Shown here: piece after piece, positions 12,801 to 20,860 of the stretch | How the letters are laid out: each line of letters starts with the position of its first letter | How positions within the stretch are numbered: position 1 is the stretch's first letter | Assembly: GCF_037975245.1 (NCBI RefSeq) | Contig: NC_092581.1 | Location: 17,237,303 to 17,301,302 of the forward strand | Reading direction: 5' to 3' | Origin: Apostichopus japonicus | Lineage: Eukaryota > Echinodermata > Holothuroidea > Aspidochirotida > Stichopodidae | Length of the DNA: 64,000 nt | Program-made: the position numbers and the translations under genes | Notes under the pieces: model-generated | What the model saw: the letters and a program-made list of their open reading frames with translations, nothing else | Told to the model about the DNA's origin: nothing | Database searches by the model: none

Positions 12801-15800
12801 CCCTCAGTAAATTATCTACTAGAATGCCATGCCATTGGTAGTTGACGTTTACTGCCCTCAGTGAATTATCTACTAGACTGCCATGTCATTGTTAGTTGAT
12901 GTTTACTGCCCTCAGTAAATTATCTACTAGTCCAGTAGCAAAACTTTTATAATGACAGAACTCACAAAAGCTAAGATACTTGTGATTACTCACTTTCTAG
13001 TGCCAATAGATATACCTGTATGTTTGCAGTATGCAAATCACCTACTTATGCCATACTAGGAGTACAAATCCTTGGATCCACTGGACATATATAAGATGTA
13101 AGATGTTTTTGGTTGTTTAGCTTCAAACTAATAAAGTTTGTTTTGTGTTTATGTATATTTCAGGAACTTGAATCAGAGAGGACAAAGCTGATGGAAGAAG
13201 TGACAGCTAATAAGAGAAAGATGCAGGAGTTAGAGGATAACCTGCTGTATAGACTGACCAGTACTGAGGGGTCTCTGGTGGAAGATGAGTCCCTCATAGA
13301 GGTACTACAGGTCACTAAAACTACTGCTGAAGAAGTCAGCGAGAAACTCACAGTAGCAGCAGAGACAGAGATACGTATCAACACTGCCAGAGAAGAATTC
13401 AGACCAGGTATGCAACATGATGATAAGTATCCTAACTATTAGGCTACACTATGTGATGCAGCATTGCAGTCAGTGAGTCAGTCAGGCACTGAGATGTACT
13501 GTTAGTTGAATAATCCACTGAGCTTTATGAGTGTGGCCTGGCCTCAACTAAACCTAGGGATAATGTTAATCTATAGCAGCTGATTTAGGGCATACCTCAC
13601 CCTGCACTTTTTCTTTGCACGGGAACAAAGGATCAGATGTTTAAGTACTAAACCTCTTTGGTGATGATCTGTGATATATATTTTGCAGGGTTAAAGACTC
13701 AACACTCATGATATTTTTGTCTTTTTTTCCAGTTGCGACCAGAGGCAGCGCTCTATATTTCCTGATTGTAGAAATGAGTGTGGTGAATGTGATGTATCAA
13801 ACATCCCTGAAGCAATTCCTGGGAATCTTTGACCTCTCCATGGCAAGGTATAACTCATAGGAGTCATTGTTATATTTAGATCTACATTGTTTTATTCATC
13901 TGTATGACAAAAGCCTCCATTGTTTCATTTGTTTGATCAACCTATTGTTTCTCATTTGATATATTGTCAAGATTATTTATTTCTGCTGCAGCTAATCAAT
14001 CAGATTGTAGAGGATTAAATAATGTCCTTAATCCATGTTTTCTCTTGCAGATCTCAGAAGAGTCCCATCACCTCCAAGCGCATTGTTAACATCATTGACT
14101 TCTTGACATTTGAAGTCTTCAAGTACACCTGTCGTGGTCTCTATGAGAACCACAAGTTCCTCTTTACTCTGCTTTTGGCCCTCAAGATTGACCTTCAGGG
14201 AGGCAAAGTTAAACATGAGGAATTTCAGATACTCATCAAAGGTGAGTTCTCTCTGCTATCACGGTGGATGAATGAAGCACAAGCAGTGCTTTGTCCTAAA
14301 ATTAAGAGCATTATTTGTGGTATTTACTTATCAGCAAGCACTCAGAAACTATCTCAAACTGTAGTCTGTTTTGGCTTGAAATCATAACAGAAAAATTTCC
14401 TTTACAGTTGGTGTTACCATAGTGTCTGTCCTACTCATCACCCAGTAAAAACAGTGTTACACAGGGGAGTTTCTCCCATGCATCACCCACTGCATTTGTG
14501 CTTATTCCTTACTCAGTAGTGAGCCCATGATGTCTCTCACCATTTTTTATTATTATGATTTCTTACCCAAGCGGTGTAACCATGGTGTGTCTCACCCTGT
14601 ACATTGCTATTATTTTTTTACCCAGTTGGTGTAACCGCTTTCTCTCATGCTGCATATAGTTTTCTTTCTTAATCAGGTGGCATGGCGTCTCTCATCATTC
14701 CGCTTTATTCTTTCGTCCTCCTTCAGGTGGTGCTGCTCTCGACATGAACTCTGTCGAACCCAAACCCAAGAAGTGGATTTTTGACATCACCTGGTTGAAC
14801 CTGGTTCAGTTGAGCAGCCTTCCTCAGTTCTCCCAGTTACTGGGTCAGATCAGTCGTAATGACAAAGCCTGGAAGCATTGGTTTGATGAAGATGCCCCCG
14901 AGGAAGCTATCATCCCCGATGGGTACTCTGCATCTCTAGATGTCTTCCGTAAACTTCTCCTCATCCGATCCTTCGTACCCGACAGGACCATTCCACAGGC
15001 CAGGAAGTACATAGCTGAAGCTATCGGACCTCGGGTGAGTACCCCCAGATAGCAAAACGAGTACCCCTGATCCCCCTGCTGGTATAATTACTTGATATAA
15101 TAATTCATGATTCTACTTTCTTGTTCTACTTTCTTTTAACATTTCAGTCATTGGTTTTTGCAATTATGACTCAAAGCCTTCTCTACCAGATTGAAATCGA
15201 AATTTAATTTCTTACTTTTTTTTAACCACAAAATTACTCAAATTGGTCATTATTTTCTATCAGTTACATTAAGTTTCCTTTCTCTCTGTTGTAATCTTAA
15301 CACCAGAGAATGTATTGATAAGCTGAAAATATTCCAATATTTCTGCAACATGTATTTTGCCAATTTGTAAAGTGTTCCCTCAATTTGTGCAAATTTGCTG
15401 ATTTTAGGAATGATCGTGGATGTTACTGATTCCTGAATGAGCATTGTTGCTACTTACTTGGTTTTAATAATGAAACTTAATTTTTAATATTTGTCTCCTT
15501 TGATTTATTTCAACAGTATGCTGAGGGTGTCATTCTCAACCTTGAGAGCATGTGGGAGGAGAGTAACGTTAAAACACCCATGATCTGTTTCCTGTCCATG
15601 GGATCAGACCCCACAGCGGCTATAGAGCTAGTGGCCAAGAAAATGAGCATCAGTAAGTCGTTTAACCAAATAATACTTCATTATCTGTTTATCAAATGTC
15701 ATATGTGAAATAACTGAAATTTTTACCAGCAGTTAAAGGGTTGGATTAAACGGCAAAATGTTATTTCGTTCGGTATGAGGTAAAGGATTAGGGATTCTAA

Positions 15801-18800
15801 CTGGATTATTGTAGTTAGTTTCCATTAGTCGCAACTTATGCTTCATATATGGAATGTTTTGTTTCTTGACAGGATGCCGTGCCATTAGTATGGGCCAGGG
15901 GCAAGAGGTCCATGCCAGGAGGCTCATTAGTGGATCCATGGCGGAAGGAGGATGGGTTCTTCTACAGAATTGTCATCTCGGCTTGGACTTCATGGATGAA
16001 ATGTTAGACAGTGTAAGTCTTACCTTTTAATATCACTTCCAGGCCCAGGATTAATTGAACGTTCACCAAAATCTTGAGGACGGACGTCTCTTTTCTCATG
16101 GAAGGATTTTATGCATTTCATCATAATGTAACAAGAGTGTTAATGCTTGTAATATTTTACAAATTATTGGTATGTCTGGTAATAATGACTTTTAGTTATA
16201 TATGCTACACATGTTTCCCACCCCCTCCCATCCCCCACTCACACCCTCCCTCCCACTCACACTATCTCTCCCCACTCACACCCTCCCTCCCACTCACACT
16301 ATCCATCCCCCACTCACCCTCCCCCACCCACACTATCTGTCCCTCTCCACCCACACTATCCCACCCACACTATCCCTCCCTCTCTCACACCATTTGATTG
16401 AGTACATTTCTGTTCTTCTCAGGTGGTCACGGCTGATAATCCTCACAGTAGTTTCCGTATGTGGATCACTACTGAAGTACACAATAAGTTCCCCATCAAC
16501 CTCCTGCAGTCATCTATTAAATTCACCAATGAACCTCCTCAGGGGATCAAGGCTGGTCTCAAGAGGACCTACGCTGGCATCACACAGGTACATTCATTAA
16601 CCCTGAACCTAAAATACCTTGGTTTTGTATTTGTGTGGCAAACGAGCTATATCAATACTAGTTACGATACTGATTCATCAGATATGTTCTAATTTATACA
16701 TCATATTAATGTATGTGTGGTCCATATGTGATAGCTAGAACAACTTTGAAATTTTAAAATTTTTCTTCATGATCCTTCCTCGTTGACAGGAACAACTTGA
16801 CGTATCCAACCTACCACAATGGAAGCCCATTCTCTATGGTGTTGCCTTCCTACATACAACAGTCCAGGAACGTAGGAAATTTGGTGCTCTAGGCTGGAAC
16901 ATACCCTATGAGTTTAACCAGGCTGACTTCACTGCTAGTGTTCAGTTTGTCAATAACCACTTGGATGATATGGATATTAAGAAGGTAGGTCCTAGTAAGA
17001 TATCCATTCTGTTGTATCACAGTGTGTCCTCCATGTTGAAAGGCATTGAAGACTCGCCCCAAACCGCGTGCCGCCCTCTGAAAAAGTTAACTTTCCGTTG
17101 CTTGCAAGTGAAGTTTTCTGTTTTTCGCTACAAAATGCAGACAGTAATGAAACGTGATACCTTGTTATCTTTGGCTGGACCTGAGATGTCCATCGCTGTA
17201 TCGTTTGTACACTGTGCTGTGGGTATTGACCACAGCTGTATGTACTGACTGTACACTAGTGTCTAATTACCGAAGGTAGCAAGCTGTGTGCGTATTTTCT
17301 GGGATCGATGGTGGTGTCTAACACTTCTGTTACACCTCATTCGAAACTAGGTCAGATTACCGGCATTAGACATTCCTTTTGCGCGAGTCTTCACATCCTT
17401 TAAAGATGGTGTCTTCTGCTAATTTCTGCAAAAAACAAATGTGTTTTTAACTTGAAGCTGTATACTTAACAGCCAAGTTACTATCAAATCTTTGCTGTTT
17501 GTATTCAAAGTGATGCTGGTCAAATCCCCTTACAAAATGGTTCTGAAAAAAAAACACCAATCTGAAAGAGTTTGATTTATATATGAAAAAATTTGAAACA
17601 TTTGGTTCTGATATGCTAGAAAATCCTGGAATATGTGAAACATTGGGCTGATTCAAATGTTTGTACTCAGGGAGTGTGATGGGTATCCTATCATATTCAT
17701 TTACTGACTCACATTTACTGATTCATACTTTTCTATTCAGGATGTGTCATGGGTATCCTATCATATAGTTACCTGACTGACTCACATTTACTGATTCATG
17801 CTTTTCTATTCAGGGTGTGTCATGGGGTACAGTCCGATACATGCTGGGAGAGGTTCAGTATGGTGGACGAGTCACAGATGACTATGATAAACGTCTCTTG
17901 AACACATACTCTAAAGTCTGGTTCTCCGAAGATATGTTCAGCGACAAGTTCAAGTTTTATACAGGTAATGACTTCACTCTAAAGTATGAGCTGGTTTAGT
18001 ACCTGGACAGACTGTTTAATTAGATTATCAGTCAGTGGTTATACCAGGTAAAAGTTCTAGTGCAATCATGTGATTGGATTTATAAATGACAATATTAAGT
18101 GAATATAGCTTACCATTGCTATTATATGAGTTATAGTCTTATATGATCTTATATAGTCTTATATGGATTTATAAAATGCAACAATAATTTTAAAATACTG
18201 TTCTGTTGATGTTTTGCCCCACGTCTCCTGATGAATCATTGTTACATTTTGTTTCCCCTTTGCTAGATTAAATCATTGCTTCCAATTTTGTCTTCCCATC
18301 TTGTAGGTTATTCTATTCCAAAGTGCCGTACTGTCGAGGACTACCGGGCTGCCATTGAAAACCTTCCTCTGGTGGATTCCCCTGAGGCATTTGGACTTCA
18401 CCCTAATGCTGACATCACCTATCAGACTAATATGTCTAAAGAGGTGAGTAGTAATTCAAAGCAAAACACAAACCTGTTTCAAGGTTCAATTTTATTCCTG
18501 AATACAACATTTTAGTAAAATGTTTGGTATGTGGACATGATGTATATCACATGGTTTGTTTAGCTGTTGTAGCTATACCCAACCCCCCCTCCCCTGCCCC
18601 ACGGGAACATTCCCCTCCCAGAATGAAAACAATTTCATTCTTTACTGGTAAATCTATATGTTGTAATCACTCTCCTTGCATAATCTACCAAACATTTTCA
18701 ACCAATTTGCCAGGGGTACAACTGACCTAAAAACAAGTATTTTGTTTAGCTTTGCTTTGATGCATGGCTTTGATTGTGATCAAGGTGAAGCCTGATACTG

Positions 18801-20859
18801 ATCACAATAAGTGGATGTTTCATAAACCCATCGATGAATACAGATTGATTTGTTTTCTCTCATGCATCTGTTATCATTGACAGAATTTATTTCTTCTGTC
18901 CATGTTTAGATCTTAGATACGATTCTGAACATTCAGCCTAAAGATAGCGGTGGTGGAGGTGGTGAGACCAGAGAGGCGGCAGTCTATCGTCTAGCCGACG
19001 AGATGTTGGAGAAGCTCCCCGCGGACTACATCAGTCACGAGGTGAAGGCCCGGCTACAGAAGATGGGTGCGTTGATGCCTCTCAACATCTTCCTGAGGCA
19101 GGAGATCGACAGGATGCAACGGGTCATCACTGTCGTCCGTCAGACCCTGTCAGATCTCAAGTTAGCCATCGACGGTACCATCATCATGAGCGAAAACTTA
19201 AAAGATGCTCTGGACAATATGTATGATGCTAGGGTACCCAGGCTATGGGAGAAGGTAAGGAAGGAATGCACTTTGTTATGTCATTTTGTAATATAAGTGA
19301 TGGAGTGAGGTGTTTTTCACATCTATAAAGTTAGCCAATGGTAGTACAATCCTCATGAGTGGAAGTGGTCACACAAAGTGTATTTTAGGGTTTTTGCTGC
19401 CCCCAACTTCCTCCTCTCACCACTCCACCTGCAAATCAAATCTTGCCACCCCTCCTACCCCCCACCCTCTCCCCTCAACTTCCAAACTTTCACCTGATTC
19501 TCTTACAATATTTCCAATAACTGTCTGACTCGGCTTCTCCTCTCCTTCAGGTGTCTTGGGAATCGACTACTCTTGGTTTCTGGTTCACTGAATTGATTGA
19601 AAGGAACACACAGTTCAGTGAGTGGTGTTACGAGGGAAGACCTATGGTCTTTTGGATGACTGGCTTCTTCAATCCTCAGGTAGTTACCTGTGTTTTCACC
19701 GTTCTTTCTGTTTGTATTATAAATTCATTGTATGATTAATAAGAGGAGGAGGATCTTAGAGCAAGTGTGATCAGTGTATGTATGGTTGATGGGTTAGTTC
19801 AATATTCATCTCCTAGTTACAATACTCATGTCCTTCCCGTTACTCTTTCTCTCTCTGCCAGGGCTTCCTGACTGCCATGCGACAAGAGATTACTCGAGCT
19901 CACAAAGGCTGGGCCTTGGACAGTGTTGTTCTACACAATGACATGACTCGCTTTATGAAAGAAGATATAGCCAGTGCTCCAGCAGAGGGTATGTAACACA
20001 TGCTTACTTTTAACAATCTTGTTACTGTATGAGGTATCTAACCCATAGGTTAGATTTTGAGGACAGGGTTTCTGCAGAGGGCATGTGACCCTACACATTT
20101 AGTTAAATGGCAAAGTTCCTACAGAGGTATATGAAACCTACAAACTAAGTTAAATGACCGGGTTCCTACAGAGGGTATGTGACCTACACATTTAGTTAAA
20201 TGGCAAAACTTCCTACAGAGTATATGAAACCTACACTCTAAGTTAAAAGACCTAAGTAAAGGACCTAAGTTAAAGTTCCTGCAGAGGGTATGTGACGTGC
20301 ACATGTTCCTACAGAGTATTTGAAACCTACACACTAAGTTTAATGAATGGGTTCCTACAGAGGGTATGTAACCTACACATTTAGTTAAATGGCAAAGTTC
20401 CTACAGAGTATCTGAAACCTACACGCTAAGTTAAATCACCAGGTTCCTACAGAGGGTATGTAACTTACACAGTTAACTTTTGAATACAAACTGAAAGCAC
20501 CACGTATGCTTCCTAAATGTGTCAATTTGGAAACAAACCCATATTTTAAAGGTATTGTCTGTTCTGCTGTTTCAGGTGTGTATGTACATGGCTTGTTTCT
20601 GGACGGTGCCGGTTGGGATCGCAGAAACTGCAGACTTGTGGAGCCACCACCAAAGATCCTCTTCACACCCCTTCCTGTGGCCCACGTTTACGCCATCAAT
20701 GCCACAGGTACCAAAGATCCCCGTCTCTACGAATGTCCCGTCTATAAGAAACCTCGTCGTACAGACTTGACCTACATATTTCCTCTTCTGTTGAAGACTG
20801 TACAACATCCAGACCACTGGATCCTGAGAGGTGTGGCTCTCTTGTGTGACACAAAATAA
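143..20859 (+). CDS. DNAH5/DNAH8: Axonemal outer-arm dynein heavy chain, DNAH5/DNAH8 class (3' 32 exons; 5' part outside window)
   Basis: ATP-driven motor subunit of the outer dynein arm of motile cilia and flagella. I joined 32 exons by eye; every junction is GT-AG and every phase agrees, giving 1,872 codons and a TAA at 20857-20859. Full-length members have roughly 4,500 residues, so this is the C-terminal two fifths: end of AAA3, AAA4 with P-loop, coiled-coil stalk with microtubule-binding domain, AAA5, AAA6 and C-terminal domain. Exon coordinates are in the segment entries below. Assignment to the gamma-type/DNAH5-DNAH8 subclass comes from overall resemblance (for example [12 protein letters not shown] near the end, and ending LLCDTK); I cannot tell DNAH5 from DNAH8 without an alignment. 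No in-frame stop or frameshift was seen in the joined exons. Many introns carry minisatellites or MITEs, several seeded at splice sites. Confidence 0.95.
820..1180 (+). repeat. Intron 2 with a decayed duplicate of the exon 2 3' end
   Basis: At 949-966 an 18-base identity to the end of exon 2 (TGGTTTGAGGTCATGCTC) is followed by CAGCAG and GTGAG, reproducing the exon end plus donor. About 30 bases upstream, GAATGTAGC repeats another exon 2 segment. The region between is diverged. It reads as an old local duplication of the exon end and its 5' splice site. Confidence 0.75.
1181..4993 (+). CDS. DNAH5/DNAH8: Dynein exons 3-8: AAA4 nucleotide-binding module
   Basis: Exons: 1181-1274, 1641-1789, 2560-2714, 3012-3165, 3590-3754, 4805-4993. 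Exon 5 carries an intact Walker A motif GVGGSGKQ at 2629-2652; exon 6 carries the Walker-B-like [10 protein letters not shown]; exons 7-8 carry [18 protein letters not shown] and [19 protein letters not shown], all characteristic of AAA4 of axonemal dyneins. Intact Walker motifs suggest that AAA4 can still bind nucleotide. Intron 3 (1275-1640) begins with a C-rich low-complexity run to about 1353. Nothing was recognised in introns 4 (1790-2559), 5 and 6. Intron 7 (3755-4804) carries an hAT-like MITE. Confidence 0.95.
3954..4310. mobile_element. hAT-like MITE, copy 1 (dynein intron 7)
   Basis: A 357-bp non-autonomous element that starts CAAGGGCTTAGGAACC and ends CTACGACACTG. It is flanked by TGTGTTTC (3946-3953) and TGTTTTTC (4311-4318), a 7/8 match to an 8-bp target duplication. 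It closely resembles the element at 34518-34862, sharing the G/C-rich terminal stretches and two internal copies of an ATTGCATCT motif. No transposase frame is present; the open frame inside (4179-4520) is fortuitous. The 8-bp duplication suggests the hAT superfamily (inference). Confidence 0.85.
5075..5350 (+). repeat. SINE-like or LINE-tail element in intron 8
   Basis: A dispersed-repeat-like stretch with TTGTGTCCTTTGGCAAGATG in the body. It ends in the palindromic pair AAGCGCTTTGAG and AAAGCGCTATATAAAA, followed by a TTATTAATATTATTAT tail. AAAGCGCTATATAAA-type 3' ends are widespread in short retroposons of aquatic animals (general knowledge). Only one copy lies in this window and I could not delimit a target duplication or a tRNA-like promoter, so the class is uncertain. 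Confidence 0.55.
5417..8983 (+). CDS. DNAH5/DNAH8: Dynein exons 9-14: coiled-coil stalk and microtubule-binding domain
   Basis: Exons: 5417-5573, 6159-6364, 7098-7388, 7689-7856, 8197-8334, 8856-8983. Exons 9-11 encode the outgoing stalk helix CC1, rich in K, E, A and Q heptads ([20 protein letters not shown]). The end of exon 11 and exon 12 encode the microtubule-binding domain ([38 protein letters not shown]). Exons 13-14 encode the returning helix CC2 ([20 protein letters not shown]). The domain order is that of the canonical dynein stalk. Introns 8, 9, 10 and 12 hold a SINE-like element, a roughly 115-bp repeat, a donor-seeded 36-bp array and decayed exon 12 copies. Nothing was recognised in introns 11 and 13. 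Confidence 0.95.
5600..6090 (+). repeat. Roughly 115-bp tandem repeat in intron 9 (4-5 units)
   Basis: Diverged units contain TATGAAGAAGATCCTGCTAG, then AGAATGTCAGG, TATCAG and GTATTGCAAAATGTC. Unit starts are about 115-120 bp apart between the exon 9 donor and the exon 10 acceptor. The GATCCTGCTAGGATC palindrome-like core also occurs, inverted, at about 49812-49845. Confidence 0.8.
6357..6985 (+). repeat. 36-bp minisatellite seeded on the exon 10 splice donor
   Basis: Units of about 36 bp carry ATTAATGTAAGTATATGTA followed by a CAAGTATGTAATTAT-like spacer. The first unit is the authentic exon 10 end and 5' splice site (ATTAAT, then GTAAGTATATGTA at 6365). Around 15 units follow, decaying toward the 3' end. 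Because 36 is divisible by three, an accidental frame (6507-6779) reads as repeats of [13 protein letters not shown] do not regard it as a gene. Confidence 0.88.
7857..8196 (+). repeat. Intron 12: three decayed copies of the exon 12 3' end
   Basis: The exon 12 end (AATGCTATGGCTGTC, then TTTGGTATTAATAAAGAAGT) reappears in intron 12 near 7880-7915, 7945-8010 and 8025-8065 with increasing substitutions. The middle copy keeps GGTATTATTAAAGAAGTG and a following GGGTGAGTT that resembles a donor. These look like old serial duplications of exon end plus donor. Confidence 0.7.
9325..10312. repeat. 39-bp minisatellite, about 25 units, dynein intron 14
   Basis: The unit is close to CCAGTTAGAATCCCTAGGAA joined to AGTGTTTTGGATAAGCATA. 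Early units (9325-9800) are more diverged; units from 9800 to 10312 are nearly homogeneous, suggesting recent expansion there. The period is a multiple of three, so open frames run through on both strands; they are artefacts of the repeat. Confidence 0.95.
10443..13407 (+). CDS. DNAH5/DNAH8: Dynein exons 15-19: AAA5 and entry to AAA6
   Basis: Exons: 10443-10572, 11019-11213, 11831-11986, 12292-12474, 13164-13407. AAA5 begins [20 protein letters not shown] and continues through [20 protein letters not shown] and [13 protein letters not shown], all diagnostic for axonemal dynein. Exon 18 has [17 protein letters not shown] and exon 19 a charged helix ([20 protein letters not shown]). AAA5 lacks a classical P-loop, as is normal for the family. 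Introns 15, 16 and 17 show only low-complexity runs; intron 18 has a triplicated 54-bp repeat. Confidence 0.94.
12771..12930. repeat. 54-bp repeat, three units, dynein intron 18
   Basis: Three consecutive units begin GCCATGTCATTG (variant GCCATGCCATTG) and contain GTTTACTGCCCTCAG and TTATCTACTAG, with only a few substitutions between them. Confidence 0.85.
13733..20859 (+). CDS. DNAH5/DNAH8: Dynein exons 20-32: AAA6 and C-terminal domain
   Basis: Exons: 13733-13847, 14051-14241, 14727-15034, 15517-15652, 15873-16012, 16423-16587, 16790-16984, 17814-17964, 18307-18443, 18910-19254, 19551-19679, 19862-19988, 20576-20859. Landmarks are [20 protein letters not shown] (AAA6 entry), [13 protein letters not shown] and [16 protein letters not shown] (AAA6), [18 protein letters not shown] (link to the C-terminal domain), [20 protein letters not shown] and [10 protein letters not shown] (C-terminal domain). 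The last codon is AAA, then TAA. Intron 22 (15035-15516) and intron 29 contain nothing I recognise beyond short AT-rich or C-rich stretches. Confidence 0.95.
14400..14726 (+). repeat. Degenerate acceptor-like repeats in intron 21
   Basis: About four to five diverged units of roughly 65-80 bp each contain a pyrimidine run, then CAG-like and GTTGGTGTAACC or GGTGGCATGGCG, then TCTCTCATC. The last pyrimidine run and CAG is the true acceptor of exon 22 (exon starts 14727 with GTGGTGCTGCTCTC). The similarity to the exon start is weak, so duplication of the 3' splice site is only a possibility here. Confidence 0.45.
16220..16392. repeat. Pyrimidine-rich minisatellite in intron 24
   Basis: Repeated CCCACTCACACTATC and CCCTCC modules form an almost purine-free tract ending about 30 bp before the exon 25 acceptor at 16421-16422. 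Long frames through it are low-complexity artefacts. Confidence 0.85.
17041..17399 (+). mobile_element. TTAA-flanked MITE family A, copy 1 (dynein intron 26)
   Basis: A 359-bp element starting AGGCATTGAAGACTCGC and ending GCGAGTCTTCACATCCT, so the ends are inverted repeats. It is flanked by TGAA on the left and TTAA on the right, a slightly mutated TTAA target duplication. Three more copies lie at 36169-36528, 41808-42084 and 51419-51736. There is no transposase frame. TTAA flanks suggest mobilisation by a piggyBac-type transposase (inference). It begins 56 bp after the exon 26 donor. Confidence 0.9.
17660..17813 (+). repeat. Tandem duplication of the exon 27 splice acceptor
   Basis: The stretch ACTGATTCATGCTTTTCTATT-CAG before exon 27, together with the exon start GGTGTGTCATGGGG, is preceded by a near-identical copy (acceptor AG at 17739-17740, then GATGTGTCATGGGTATCC) and an older one (AG at 17669-17670, then GGAGTGTGATGGGTATCC). 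Spacing is 70-73 bp. Use of the middle acceptor would reach an in-frame stop soon after. Confidence 0.88.
20020..20490 (+). repeat. About 45-bp repeat (roughly 90-bp dimer) seeded on the exon 31 donor
   Basis: About nine units start TTCCTACAGAGGGTATGT or TTCCTACAGAGTATATGA and continue with AACCTACAC and TTAGTTAAATGG. The first unit equivalent is the genuine exon 31 end and donor (CCAGCAGAGGGTATGTAACA at 19980-19999). Two alternating subtypes form a higher-order period near 90 bp. Confidence 0.82.
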
Positions 20860-20860
20860 A
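20855..20860 (+). terminator. Poly(A) signal overlapping the dynein stop codon
   Basis: AATAAA spans 20855-20860 and contains the TAA stop (20857-20859). A GT/T-rich stretch (CTTGTTGCTTGTTGTG, near 20911-20927) follows at a suitable distance for cleavage factors. Other AATAAA motifs occur at 21103 and 21131, so the very short 3' UTR is only one possibility. Confidence 0.5.

Noticed and set aside
16074-16397. Proline/serine/histidine-rich open frames
   Set aside because: Translation of a pyrimidine-rich repeat immediately before a splice acceptor.
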